From NCBI GenBank assembly GCA_027493935.1, contig JAOSJV010000001.1, positions 992,001 through 1,056,000 on the forward strand: a stretch of 64,000 bases of DNA, given 5' to 3'. This stretch comes from Burkholderiales bacterium. GTDB taxonomy: Bacteria > Pseudomonadota > Gammaproteobacteria > Burkholderiales > SG8-39. Of this stretch, positions 10,479 to 20,120 are shown in pieces. Under the pieces are notes generated by a model that did not search any database, was not told the origin of the DNA, and worked only from the letters and a program-made list of their open reading frames with translations. Positions within the stretch are counted from its first letter, which is position 1. Every line of letters begins with the position of its first letter. Both the position numbers and the translations under genes were made by a program.

Positions 10479-12804
10479 GCGCCGCTCGCGCCTGCCGCGC
10501 GGATCGCCTCCCACACCCGGCGCGGCGTTGCCGGCATGTCGATGTGCTTCACTCCGAGCGGGCGCAGCGCGTCGAGGACCGCGTTGATCACCGTCGGCGG
10601 CGCGCCGACCGAGCCCGCCTCGCCGATGCTCTTCACGCCCAGGGGATTCGTCCTGCACGGTACGTTGTGGAAGTCCATCTCCGTGCCGGGGAGGTCGTCG
10701 GCGCGCGGCATGGCGTAGTCGCCGAACGACCCGGTCACGAGCTGCCCCGAGTCGCGGTCGTAGATCACGTGCTCGACGAGCGCCTGGCCGATGCCCTGCG
10801 CGAGCCCGCCTTGGACCTGGCCCTCGCAGATCAGCGGGTTGATCGCGACGCCGACGTCGTCGACGACCGTGTAGCGGTCGATCACGACCTGCCCGGTCTC
10901 GGGATCGACCTCGACCTCGCATACGTGGCAGCCGTTCGGGAAATTCGGCGGCTCGGTCGCGGCCGAGCCGCTCGCTTCGAGGCCGATGCCGAACTGCTTC
11001 GGCAGGCCCACAGGCCGGTAGAACGCGCGCGCGACCTCGGTGAGCGGCATTGCGCGGTCGGTGCCCTTGATACCGAACTTGCCTTCCTTGAACTCGACGT
11101 CGCCGGCGGCGGCCTCCATCAGGTGCGCGGCGAGCGGCTCTCGCCTTCTCGATGATCGCGTCGGCGGCCGCGCGCACGCGCCGCCGCCGAGCATGACGCT
11201 GCGCGAGGCGTAGGTGCCGCGGCCGAACGACACCTGGTTCGTGTCGCCCTGCACCAGGCGGATGCTCTCGAACGGCACGCCGAGCCAGTCCGACACCATC
11301 TGCGCGTAGGCGGTCGCGTGGCCCTGGCCGTGCGAGAACGTGCCGGCGACGATCGTCGCGTTTCCGCTGGGATCGAAGCGCAGCTCCATGCGCTCGTTGA
11401 ACACGCCGCAGTCTTCGATGTAGTAGGTGAGCGCGCGACCGCGGCGGCGGCCCTTGGCTTCGGAGGCCTCGCGGCGCGCCGCGAACCCGCTCCAGTCGGC
11501 GAGCGCCAGGCACTTCTCCATCGCCTGCACGAACTCGCCGCTGTCGTAGGTGAAGCCGGTCGGCGAGGCGAACGGCATTGCCTCCGGCGCGATCAGGTTG
11601 CGGCGCCGGATCTCGACCGGGTCGATGCCGAGATCGATCGCGGCCTGGTCGATCAGCCGCTCGGCGAGGTACACGCCCTCCGGGCGCCCTGCGCCGCGAT
11701 ACGGTCCGGTCGGCGTCGTGTTGGTGAACACCGCCTTCGCCGAAACGTGGACGGCGGGAATCGCATAGGCGCTCGGCACGAGCTTCAGCCCGTACAGCAC
11801 CGGAACGACGGCCGCGCCGGTGACGCATGCGCCCACGCCGTGCACCGCGGTGGAGCGGATCGCGAGGATCCTGCCGTCGCCGTCCAGCGCCATCTCGCCG
11901 TAGACGACCTGGTCGCGCCCGTGGTCGTCGTTCTGCAGGCTCTCCGAGCGGCTCGGGATCCACTTCACCGGCCGGCCGACGCGGCGCGACGCCCACAGCA
12001 CCAGCGCCTCCTCCGGGTAGGTGTCGCCCTTCATGCCGAAGCCCCCGCCGACGTCGTGCGCGATCACGCGCAGCATCGTCTCCGGCATGTGGAACACCGC
12101 CTGCGAGATCACCGTGCGCACGCCATGCGGGTTCTGCGTGCTGGTGTAGAGCGTGTAGGCGTCGTCGGCGGCGCTGTAGTCGCCAATCGCGCCGCGCGGC
12201 TCGAGCGCGTTCGCCGACAGGCGGTTGTTCTCCAAGCGCAGCTTCACCACGTGTCGCGCCCGCGCGAACGCCGCGTCGGTCGCCTCCTTGTCGCCGAGCG
12301 CGAGCGGAAACGCGAGGTTGCCCGGTGCTTCGTCCCACACCTTCGGCGCCCCGTCGGCGATCGCGTCCTCGGCGTTGACCACCGCCGGCAGCGGCTCGTA
12401 GTCGACCTCGACGAGCTCGACCGCGTCGCGCGCCTGCGCCATGGTTTCGGCGACCACCAGCGCCACGCGGTCGCCGACGAATCGCGCCTTCTCGGTGGCG
12501 AGGATCGGCCGGAACGTGCGGTAGCCCTTCGGCCCCCCATGTCCTCGGGCATGAACTGGGGCGGCAGCCCGCCGAACTTCTCGGCGAGCACGTCGGCGCC
12601 GGTGAGCACGCACAGCACCCCTGGCGCGGCGCGCGCATTCGATGCGTCGACGCCCCGCACGCGCGCGTGCGCGTGCGGGGAGAGGACGAGCGCCGCGTAC
12701 ACCTGGTGTGGAAGGTTGATGTCGTCGACGTACTTGCCGCGGCCGGTGAGGAAGCGGGCATCCTCGACGCGGCGCACCGGCTGGCCGATTCCGAACTTGT
12801 TCAT
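10475..12804 (-). CDS. Molybdenum hydroxylase large subunit (xanthine dehydrogenase/CoxL family, form II), frameshifted
   Basis: ~777-residue molybdopterin-binding subunit of the xanthine dehydrogenase family. It starts [19 protein letters not shown], and the a/b-hammerhead domain is followed by [17 protein letters not shown] and the Mo domain. The active-site loop reads PYRGAGR, the form II pattern, not the Cys loop (AYxCSFR) of real CO dehydrogenase. The catalytic glutamate is in [15 protein letters not shown]. Breaks lie in the C6 run 12533-12538 and near 11140 and 11180. No FAD or 2Fe-2S subunit gene is beside it. It is coupled to a MetE-like gene. Confidence 0.85.
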
Positions 12805-13000
12805 GTTCGTATCTCGCGGGGTTGCGGGGTTGCGTGGTGGCGCCCGAGTTTACTGCACCCTCGACGCGGGCTCCCGCCGTTGAGCTGAAACGGCGCGGCC
12901 GTGGTGCAACGCAACGCGCCGGCCCGGACCGCGCGCGCAGCGGCGCCGGCGCGCAGGCGTATTCTTGCGCGTCGGGACCGCCGAGGAGGAGGAGAGGACC

Positions 13001-14089
13001 ATGATGCGACTGATGACCGTCGGGCTGTGCGCGGCGCTCGCTGCCGGCTGCGCGACGAACGCGACGATGCAGGCCGCCGAGCGCGACGTCGTCGAGCGCT
13101 CGAAGGCGCTGGTGCCGAGCCCGCCGTGGCCGGCGGGCGACGAGCGCGGCATGGCGAACGCGATCGGCGCGGGCACCTTCATGCGCTGCGCGCACTTCCT
13201 CGCGCTGCCGGGGGCGAGGGCGTACGAGCTCTCGCACGTGCGCTCGAACACGATGCCGATGTCGCCGTTCAGCGGGCCATACGCGTTCAAATTCAACCCG
13301 ACCGCGGTGCTCCCGGGGACGGTGCACGCGTTCAACACCGAGAGCGTGTCCGGCGAGCCGCAGGCCCAAGGCACTCAGCTCGACGCGCTCGGGCATTTCG
13401 CGTACCTCAAGCAGCCGTGGGACGGGAAGCGTCCGGATCCGGCCGCGGGCGCCCTCTACTACGGCGGCTACACCCAGAAGGATGTGAAACCGGCGCCGGA
13501 CTCGTTCCTGCAGCGGCTCGGTATGGAGAAGGCGCCGCCGATCGTCACCAGCGCGGTGCTGCTCGACGCCAGGCGCCATCTCGGCAAGGGCCGGGCGCTG
13601 ACGGCCGGCGAGACGATCAGCGCAAGGGACATCGAGGCGATGGTGGCCACGCAGGGTCTCGGCTGGCGCGGCATCCTACCCGGCGACGTGCTCTACGTGT
13701 ACACGGGCTGGGGCGACTCCTGGCGCGACCCGGACACCGAGAAGGTGTACTACACCAAGGCGCCTGGATTATCGTACGACGCGGCGCGGTACCTGGCCGA
13801 GAAGCGCGTGGTCGCCGTCGGCCTCGACACGCCGTTCGTCGACCCGGTGAACGAGGGGCAGCTCCAGGGCAAGGCGGGCCCGCCCGCGGGCACGCCGCCC
13901 GCAACCCCGTTCGCGGTGCACCACCACCTGCTCACGCAGGCCGGCATCCACCACATCGAGAGCGCGAACCTCGGGGAACTCGCACGCGACCGGGTATGGA
14001 CCTCGTGCACGATGATCCTGCCGCTGCGCGAGCGCGGCAGCGCCGGCTCGCCGATCCGGCCGGTGGCGGTCGGGGTGCCGGCGCGGTGA
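13001..14089 (+). CDS. Cyclase family protein (kynurenine-formamidase-like), predicted lipoprotein
   Basis: 362-residue member of the metal-dependent cyclase/formamidase family (COG1878-like), which opens amide or lactone bonds. A GAGGAGGAGAGG ribosome site sets the ATG at 13001. The start MMRLMTVGLCAALAAGC is a lipoprotein signal with lipobox LAAGC (Cys17), placing it outside the inner membrane. The metal motif, usually GTHxDxxxH, reads GTQLDALGHF, a Gln-for-His variant. HHHLLTQAGIHHIESANLGEL near the end is the family C-terminal signature (split here: HHHLLTQAG, then HIESANLGEL). It is transcribed away from the Mo hydroxylase. Confidence 0.8.
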   Translation: MMRLMTVGLCAALAAGCATNATMQAAERDVVERSKALVPSPPWPAGDERGMANAIGAGTFMRCAHFLALPGARAYELSHVRSNTMPMSPFSGPYAFKFNPTAVLPGTVHAFNTESVSGEPQAQGTQLDALGHFAYLKQPWDGKRPDPAAGALYYGGYTQKDVKPAPDSFLQRLGMEKAPPIVTSAVLLDARRHLGKGRALTAGETISARDIEAMVATQGLGWRGILPGDVLYVYTGWGDSWRDPDTEKVYYTKAPGLSYDAARYLAEKRVVAVGLDTPFVDPVNEGQLQGKAGPPAGTPPATPFAVHHHLLTQAGIHHIESANLGELARDRVWTSCTMILPLRERGSAGSPIRPVAVGVPAR

Positions 14090-14158
14090 CGGCCGCGCCG
14101 CGCGCGATGAGGCCCGTGCCGCCCTCTCCCCGTCGGAGGCGAGAGGGCGGCGGGCGGA

Positions 14159-15475
14159 TCAGCCTTCCTTCGCGCAGTTGCGCAAGGTGATGTTCTTTTC
14201 CTTGGCGTACTTGGCCGCGGACGCCTCGATCATCGGCCGCACGAGCGACTGATCGGACGCAATCCAGTCGCTGATCACGTTCCATTTCGCGCCGTCCCAT
14301 TGCAGGAACTTCACCGCGCCGCCGCCCTCGTGGTCCATGCAGGAGACCTTGAGCGCCTGCATGAAGCCGGTCGCCCCGATCTCCTTCAGGCGCTTCTCGT
14401 CGATGTTCAGGTTCTCGAGCCCCCAGCGCACCTGCTCGCCGGTGAGGGGTTTCCTGCCGAACTTGGCCTGCGCGGTGCGCAGCGCCTCCACGTTGATGAT
14501 GCCGTGCACCACCCCGCGGTTGTAGAGAATGGTGCCGATCCGCGAGCGGTCCTCCATCTCGCCCTTGCTCTTGGAGTAGACGTGCTTCTCGATGTCCCTG
14601 ATCACCGGGTAGTTGGATCCCGAGACGTTGAAGCCGCCGGCGATGTAGCCCTTGGCGGCGTCACCTGCCGGGATGGTGTCTTCCTCGGCGCCCGACCACC
14701 ACACGCCGAGCATCTTGTTGCGCGGGAAGCCGACCCGCTGCGCCGCCTTGATCGCAGTCGGGTTCATCACGCCCCAGCCGCGCAGGATCACCCAGTCGGG
14801 CCGGAGCTGGCGGACCTGCAGCCACTGCGACTGCTGCTCGTTGCCCGGGTGCGGCACCGGGATGTGGGTGACCTGGAAGCCGTACTTCTTCGCCTGCGCG
14901 TCGAGAATCGGGATGGTCTCCTTGCCGTAGGCCGAGTCGTGATAGATGTTCGCGATCTTCTTGCCCTTCAGCTTGTCCATCCCGCCTTCGCGCATGCCGA
15001 TGAACTTGATCTTGGCGGTGCTCTGCGACCAGTAGTTGGTGATCAGCGGGAAGATGTACGGGAACACCCGCCCGTCGGTCGCATCGGTGCGCCCGTAGCC
15101 GAGGGTCACCAGCGGGATCTTGTCGCCTGTCGCCTTCTCGATCAGCGAGTAGGTGATGCCGGTTGACAGCGGGTGCACCAGCGTCGCCCCGGTCGGGCCC
15201 TTGGCCTTCAGGCGCTCGTAGCACTCGACCCCGCGCGCGTTGTTGTACTCGGTCTCGCACTTCTCCCAGGTGAGTTTCACCCCGCCCACGCCCCCGTCCC
15301 GGGCGTTCACCATCGCCATGTAATCGATCATGCCGCCGAAGATCGCCGATCCGCCGGCCGCGTATGGACCTACCCAGTAGCCGTTCATCGGAAAGAACTG
15401 CTCGTTCTGCGCGAGCGCCGGAGCACCGAAAAGCGCCAGCGAGGCGATCGTGCCGACTGCGATGCTGCGTTTCAT
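14159..15475 (-). CDS. ABC transporter substrate-binding protein (branched-chain amino acid/amide type)
   Basis: 438-residue periplasmic-binding-fold receptor of the LivK-like type I family. A GGGAGGAGGAG ribosome site precedes the ATG. The signal peptide is MKRSIAVGTIASLALFG...ALA, and the mature protein opens QNEQFFPMNGYWVGPYA. Receptor features are NARDGGVGGVKLTWEKCETEY, GATLVHPLSTGITYSLIEK and NIYHDSAYGKETIPIL. No permease or ATPase gene is in the window. It is the last gene of the minus-strand acyl-CoA mutase operon, so its ligand is probably the acid that the operon degrades. Confidence 0.9.
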   Translation of the reverse strand: MKRSIAVGTIASLALFGAPALAQNEQFFPMNGYWVGPYAAGGSAIFGGMIDYMAMVNARDGGVGGVKLTWEKCETEYNNARGVECYERLKAKGPTGATLVHPLSTGITYSLIEKATGDKIPLVTLGYGRTDATDGRVFPYIFPLITNYWSQSTAKIKFIGMREGGMDKLKGKKIANIYHDSAYGKETIPILDAQAKKYGFQVTHIPVPHPGNEQQSQWLQVRQLRPDWVILRGWGVMNPTAIKAAQRVGFPRNKMLGVWWSGAEEDTIPAGDAAKGYIAGGFNVSGSNYPVIRDIEKHVYSKSKGEMEDRSRIGTILYNRGVVHGIINVEALRTAQAKFGRKPLTGEQVRWGLENLNIDEKRLKEIGATGFMQALKVSCMDHEGGGAVKFLQWDGAKWNVISDWIASDQSLVRPMIEASAAKYAKEKNITLRNCAKEG

Positions 15476-15589
15476 CTTCTCCTCCTCCCTGTGGGTCGCG
15501 TTTGAGCACGGGGGTTGCCCGGGCCCGACGACGAGATTGTGCCTTCACTGCCGTGGTCGCGTCCAATGCCGGCGCCCCGGCCGCGGGGC

Positions 15590-16004
15590 CTATTCGGCGG
15601 CGAAGTGCCGCTCCCGGACGTTGGCGCGCAGAAACCCGATGAACGCCTCGGCCGACGAGCCCGGCCCGAAGACCTCGCGGACTCCCATCTCCTTCATCGG
15701 GCCGATGTCGCGCTCCGGGATCACGCCGCCGAACACCACCAGGACATCCTCCATCCCGCGTTCCCGGAGACGGCGCATGACCTCGCGTGCGACCGGAATG
15801 TGGCCCTCGACCGAGCTCGGAGATGCCGATCACGTCGACGTCCTCGTCGAGCGCGACGTCGATGATCTCGCGCGGCTCGAGGAAGTTGATGAACACCACT
15901 TCCATGCCCGCGTCGCGCAGCTTGGTCGCGAGATAGCGCACGCCGCGGTCGTGACATTCCATGGTGGTCTTGCCGAGCAGTACGCGAATGATTCGGTCGG
16001 TCAT
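15590..16004 (-). CDS. B12-binding small subunit of an acyl-CoA mutase, frameshifted
   Basis: ~138-residue stand-alone cobalamin-binding domain of the methylmalonyl-CoA mutase C-terminal type, the partner of the large subunit just upstream. It opens MTDRIIRVLLGKTTMECHDRG. The cobalt-ligating motif DxHxxG appears as E16-C17-H18-D19-R20-G21, so the axial His is kept and the Asp is Glu. The S-x-L region is GISELG. A base is lost or gained near 15828-15834; the other frame continues EGHIPVAREVMRRL and VVFGGVIPERD. The gap to the large-subunit gene is 112 bases. Split mutases of this kind include isobutyryl- and 2-hydroxyisobutyryl-CoA mutase. Confidence 0.85.
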
Positions 16005-16116
16005 CACTGGTTCCGTTCTTCTGCGGGCCATCGTAGCGAAGGGGCGCCCGCGCCACCCCCTCCCGACCCTCCCCCTCGCCGGGGGAGGAGCGTCGTGCCT
16101 TCCCTGCGGGGAAGGG

Positions 16117-17886
16117 TCAGTAGGGGGACCCCCACCCCACGCGCTTCTTCAGCACGCCCATCAGCTCTCCGGTGGTCGCGTCGGCGTCGGCGGCTTCGAT
16201 CATTGCCGGCATCAGGACGCCGATCTCGCCGCCGCAGAAGCGTTGCGCTGCGTCGTCGAGCGCGGCCATCGCGGCCTCCCAGCGCTTCGCGTCGCGCCGC
16301 GCGCGGAGCTCGCGCACGCGCTCGACCGCGATGCGCTCGCTCTCCGGGTCGACGCGGAAGATCTCGATGTCCTGCACCTCGGCCGATTCGTACTTGTTCA
16401 TGCCGACGACGATCCGCTCCTTCGCGTCGACCTGGTCGCGCCAGCGCGCGGCGCTCTCCTCGATCGACGAGCGCACGAAGTCGTGGCACTTGTGGTAGCC
16501 GCCGCGCGCCTCGACCTCGTCGAAGATCCTCTCCGCTGCCGCCTCGATCTGGTCGGTCAGCGCCTCGACGTAGTAGGAGCCGCCGAGCGGATCGGCGACG
16601 CGGGTGATGCCCGACTCCTCCTGGATGATCTGCTGGATCCTGAGCGCCATCGTGTGCGCGTGTTCGGTCGGGATGGCGAGCGCCTCGTCGAACGAGCTCA
16701 CTTCCATCGCCTGCGTCCCGGAAAGCGCGGCGCCGAACGCGTGCAGCGTGGTCCGGATCAGGTTGTTGAGCGGCTGCTGCGCGGTGAGCACCGAGCCCGC
16801 GGTGTGGGTGTGGATGCGCACGTGCATGCTCTTCGGGTCGCTCGCGCCGAGCGCGTGGCACTTGCGTGCCCATAGCCGCCTGAGCGCGCGGATCTTGCAG
16901 ATCTCCTCGAAAAAGTCGTTCGACTGCGAGATCTGGAAGCCGAAGCGCGAAAGGAACCGGTCCGGGGCGAGCCCGCTCGCGACGCACGCCCGCGCGTAGT
17001 CGATGCCGGCCGCGACCGAGAACGCGACCTCCTGCACGGCGGTGGCGCCGGCCTCCTCCATGCCGTAGCCGAAGATGTTGACCGTGTTCCAGCGCGGCAT
17101 CTCGCGGGTGCAGAAGTTGACGAGCTCCACCGCGAGGTCCATGCCGCCCTTCGGCGGGAAGCAGGTCATGCCGACGTAGGCGCTCTGGTAGTACCAGCTC
17201 ATCGAGTTGCCGCCGAGCCGGCCCCAGGGCACGCCGCGCCGCCGGGCATACGCGAGATAGTGCGCGAGCACCGGCAGCACCTCGTAGTACGAGATGTGGA
17301 TCACGTTGATCTTGTCGAGGGCGAGGCCGTCGAAGAGCCGAGCGTTGTCCTCGACCGAGTACACCGCCATGCCGCACTGCCCGACGCGGCCCTCGGCGGC
17401 CGGGTGGTCCGGGTCGAGCCCCTCGTGCGACACCAGGTCGTAGACCAGGTTGTAGAACGTGTTACCGAAGTAGCCGGTCATGCCCTGGCGCTGGAGATAG
17501 TCCATGCGCTTGCGCGTGTCCTCCGGCAGGCCGTAGCCGATCACCGGCTGGTTCGCCCAGTACATGAACTGGTACTGCGCCGGGTAGAGACCGCGCGTGA
17601 AGGGATACACGCCCGGCGCGGTCAGCATGTCGTAGCGGCCGCTGGCCACGTCGTGCGGAAAGTATGCCGGCTTGACCGGCAGGCCGGAGTCCGTGCGACG
17701 CTGGTAGGCGGCCGGGTCGACGCCGAACTTCTGCGCGACCGCGTCGAACTTCGCGCGCCATTCCTGCTCGAGCCGGCGCGTCGCCTCGAGGAACTCCGGG
17801 TTGAACTGCGGCGGGAACGCGGCCGGCGCGACCGCTGCACCTTCGGTCGTTCCGCCCTTGCCTTTGGGTTCGAGCACAGCGCTCAT
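16117..17886 (-). CDS. Divergent B12-dependent acyl-CoA mutase, large subunit
   Basis: 589-residue (beta/alpha)8 subunit of the methylmalonyl-CoA mutase family, which rearranges the carbon skeleton of acyl-CoAs by a radical route. The scaffold is clear: LPVKPAYF (69-76), YPFTRGLYPAQY (94-105), the RTHCQTSG-like RIHTHTAGS and SSFDEALAIPTEHA. The substrate pocket is unlike known enzymes. By hand alignment the RQ-x-AGF position (Tyr89 in MCM) is Val115, Arg207 of MCM is Val238, and the conserved His244 of GYHMQEAGA is Gly275 in FGYGMEEAGA. An insertion (~138-150) precedes DLVSHEGLD. It is unlikely to use methylmalonyl-CoA. It lies downstream of the thiolase and upstream of the B12 subunit. Confidence 0.88.
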   Translation of the reverse strand: MSAVLEPKGKGGTTEGAAVAPAAFPPQFNPEFLEATRRLEQEWRAKFDAVAQKFGVDPAAYQRRTDSGLPVKPAYFPHDVASGRYDMLTAPGVYPFTRGLYPAQYQFMYWANQPVIGYGLPEDTRKRMDYLQRQGMTGYFGNTFYNLVYDLVSHEGLDPDHPAAEGRVGQCGMAVYSVEDNARLFDGLALDKINVIHISYYEVLPVLAHYLAYARRRGVPWGRLGGNSMSWYYQSAYVGMTCFPPKGGMDLAVELVNFCTREMPRWNTVNIFGYGMEEAGATAVQEVAFSVAAGIDYARACVASGLAPDRFLSRFGFQISQSNDFFEEICKIRALRRLWARKCHALGASDPKSMHVRIHTHTAGSVLTAQQPLNNLIRTTLHAFGAALSGTQAMEVSSFDEALAIPTEHAHTMALRIQQIIQEESGITRVADPLGGSYYVEALTDQIEAAAERIFDEVEARGGYHKCHDFVRSSIEESAARWRDQVDAKERIVVGMNKYESAEVQDIEIFRVDPESERIAVERVRELRARRDAKRWEAAMAALDDAAQRFCGGEIGVLMPAMIEAADADATTGELMGVLKKRVGWGSPY

Positions 17887-17902
17887 CGGTCGGTCTCCTG
17901 GT

Positions 17903-19091
17903 CTAGCAGAGCTCGAGCACCGCCGCGGTGGCGATCCCGCCCCCACCGCCGATGGTGCAGCATCCGTATCGGATACCTTCGCGGCGCATCGCGTGCGCCA
18001 GTGTCACCAGCGTCCGGCAACCGCTGTTGCCGACCGGATGCCCGAGCGCGATGCCGCCGCCGGCGGGATTCACGCGCTCGAGCCCGATGTCGAGCTCCTT
18101 CATCGACGCCAGCACGACCGAGGCGAACGCCTCGTTGATCTCCCACCAGCCGATGTCCTTGGGCCGCAGTCCGGCGCGCTCGAGCGCGAGCTTGCCCGCC
18201 GGTCCCGGGCTCATGCAGATCAGGCGCGGATCGACGCCCAAGCGCGCGGTGCTGCGAAACCTCGCCAGCGGCTTCACGCCGAGCGCCTCGGCCTTGGCGT
18301 GCGACATCAGCAGCACGGCGGAGGCGCCGTCGCTCACGCCCGAGGCGTTGCCGGCGGTGACCATTCCGCCCGCGCCGAAGCTCGGCGGCAGTGCGGCGAG
18401 CTTCGCGAGCGAGGTGTCGCGGCGCACGTGCTCGTCGACGGCGAACTCGACCGGGCCCCTGCGAGTCTGGACGGTGATCGGGGCGATCTCGGCGGCGAAC
18501 GCGCCGCCGTCGATCGACCGCACGGCGAGCTGCTGCGAGCGCAGCGCATACGCGTCCTGTTCGGCGCGCGAAATGCCGTACACCTGCGCGATGTGGTCGC
18601 CCGACATGCCCATGTTGAAGCGGCCGAACTTGTAGGTGGATGCGCTCCAGGTCGATTCCTCGAACTGGTCGATGATCTCGGAATGTCCGCGCCGCGTGCC
18701 CCAGCGGTGCCCGGTCACACGGTACGGCGCGGCGCTCATGTTCTCGACGCCGGCTCCGATCATGACCGCGGCGTCGCCGCAGGCGATGTCCCGCACCGCG
18801 CAGCTCACGGCCTCGAGCGAGGAGCAGCAGGCCGAGTTGACCGAGTAGCCAGCGACCGAGAACGGAAGGTCTGCCTCCATCGCGCAGTAGCGCGCGATGT
18901 TCAGCGCCTCGGAGCTCTGATAGACCTGACCCATCGCGACGCCGTCGATCTCGCGCGGGTCGATCCCGGCGCGCGCGACGACAGCGCTCACGACATGGCG
19001 GGCGAGTTCGTGCGCCGGCACGTCGCGCAGCGTTCCGCCGAACGTTCCTTTGTGCCGTGCGGCACGCCTCCACGATCACGACTTCGTTCAT
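17903..19091 (-). CDS. Thiolase family acyl-CoA acyltransferase, frameshifted near the start
   Basis: ~395-residue thiolase, which cleaves or condenses 3-oxoacyl-CoA in the cytoplasm. It starts MNEVVIVEACRTA, breaks near 19056-19062, and resumes KGTFGGTLRDVPAHELARHV; removing one base joins the parts. Catalytic residues are visible: nucleophilic Cys in VNSACCSSLEA, His in GGGIALGHPVGNSGCR, second Cys in CCTIGGGGG. Its ATG overlaps the dehydrogenase stop by four bases (19088-19091), and the mutase follows 16 bases downstream. With the dehydrogenase it makes the last two steps of a beta-oxidation turn. Confidence 0.87.
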
Positions 19092-20023
19092 GGCTTGCCC
19101 CCTCTCGGCGCGACGCCGAAATAGTCGTACCAGCCGCCGCGGCTGCCGGGCTTGAGCGCGGGGGCGCCGCGGTAGCCGGCGCCGAACACGCGGCGTGCGA
19201 TCGGCGGTACCGCATAGCGCTCGCCGAGCGTCGCGTGCAGGTACTCCTGCGCGTGGTACCAGGAGTCGAACGAGGCGGTCTCGTCGAGAAGCTCGAACAC
19301 GCCCATCGGCCAGCCGAGCCCGGTCTTCACCATCTCGTCGACCTCGGCGATGCCGCAGATACCGCTCTCCACCGAGCGCATCGCCTCGGCGATGAAGAGG
19401 TTGATGAAGCGGGTGGTGAAGAAGCCGGGGGCGTCGTTCACGACGACCGGCTTCTTGCGGATGCGCTTCAGGAAGTCCACGATGCCATCGACCGCCCACT
19501 GCGCCGTCTGCTCACTGCGCGCCACCTCGACGAGCGGCATCACGTTCGCCGGATAGAACCAGTGCGCGCCGACCAGGCGCTCCGGGTGCGCGAGCGCGCC
19601 GGCGAGCTCGCCGATCATGATCGACGACGTGTTGGTGGCGATGATCGCCGAGCGGGGCGCGGCAGCCTCCACCTCGCGCAGCACCGCGTGCTTGGCCGCG
19701 ACCGTCTCGGGGACGGTCTCGAAGACGATCTCGGCCCCGCCGGCCGCCGCACCGATATCGAGGCCGGGACGCGCGCGCTCGAGCGCCGCCGCGAGGGCTT
19801 CCCCGGAGAGCTTGCCCTTCGTCACCAGGTTTTCGAGCCCGAACGGACCGCTTCGCAGGAGCGCCATGCCGTGCTCGAGCGACTCCCGGCGGCGCGAGAC
19901 GAGGTGCACTTCGGCGGTCGGGTGGCCGGCCAGGCAGGCGGCGACGATCCCGTGGCCCATGAGCCCGCCCCCGCCGACGACGACGATGCGGCGCAAGGTG
20001 GGCCACTGCAGGAGTTCGCTCAT
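19088..20023 (-). CDS. 3-hydroxyacyl-CoA dehydrogenase, single-function type
   Basis: 311-residue NAD-dependent 3-hydroxyacyl-CoA dehydrogenase without a fused hydratase. The Rossmann motif is VVVGGGGLMGHGIVAA near residue 15. The catalytic His region is VGAHWFYPANVMPLVEV and the later Asn/Arg segment is VNDAPGFFTTRFIN. It is first in the operon dehydrogenase, thiolase, mutase large, mutase small, ABC receptor, and is read from the divergent promoter at 20053-20115. Length and motifs fit Hbd/HbdA-like enzymes. The chain-length preference is not visible. Confidence 0.9.
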   Translation of the reverse strand: MSELLQWPTLRRIVVVGGGGLMGHGIVAACLAGHPTAEVHLVSRRRESLEHGMALLRSGPFGLENLVTKGKLSGEALAAALERARPGLDIGAAAGGAEIVFETVPETVAAKHAVLREVEAAAPRSAIIATNTSSIMIGELAGALAHPERLVGAHWFYPANVMPLVEVARSEQTAQWAVDGIVDFLKRIRKKPVVVNDAPGFFTTRFINLFIAEAMRSVESGICGIAEVDEMVKTGLGWPMGVFELLDETASFDSWYHAQEYLHATLGERYAVPPIARRVFGAGYRGAPALKPGSRGGWYDYFGVAPRGGKP

Positions 20024-20052
20024 GGACGGAGGGCGGAACGGACGACCGCACC

Positions 20053-20115
20053 ATTCTAGGCCGTGCCCGGGGAATTAATCAAGCGCTTGCTCAGTTAATG
20101 CGCGCCGCCTAGAAT
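20053..20115. promoter_or_regulatory. Divergent promoters sharing a palindromic TetR-type operator
   Basis: The 97-base gap between the dehydrogenase (-) and TetR (+) starts holds two facing promoters. Minus: TTGATT (20082-20077), 18-base spacer, TAGAAT (20058-20053). Plus: TTGCTC (20087-20092), 17-base spacer, TAGAAT (20110-20115). The perfect palindrome CAAGCGCTTG (20080-20089) overlaps both -35 boxes and has flanking ATTAA/TTAAT arms. With one base on each side it fits AnCAAGnnCTTGnT, the consensus I recall for KstR2. The layout predicts repression of both directions. The plus -10 is so near the ATG that the TetR mRNA may be leaderless. Confidence 0.65.
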
Positions 20116-20120
20116 GCGGC

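Noticed and set aside
9033..12761. A 1,242-codon minus-strand open frame
   Set aside because: It spans several real genes in different frames. Only its part matching the MetE-like protein and short Mo-hydroxylase pieces is meaningful; the rest is Arg/Ala-rich shadow coding typical of high-GC DNA.
10475..12804. Calling the Mo hydroxylase a CO dehydrogenase (CoxL)
   Set aside because: The active-site loop is PYRGAGR, not the Cys-containing form I loop, and CoxM/CoxS are absent.
16117..17886. Calling the mutase methylmalonyl-CoA mutase
   Set aside because: The Arg that binds the free carboxylate and the conserved His are absent in the aligned positions, so the usual substrate is unlikely.
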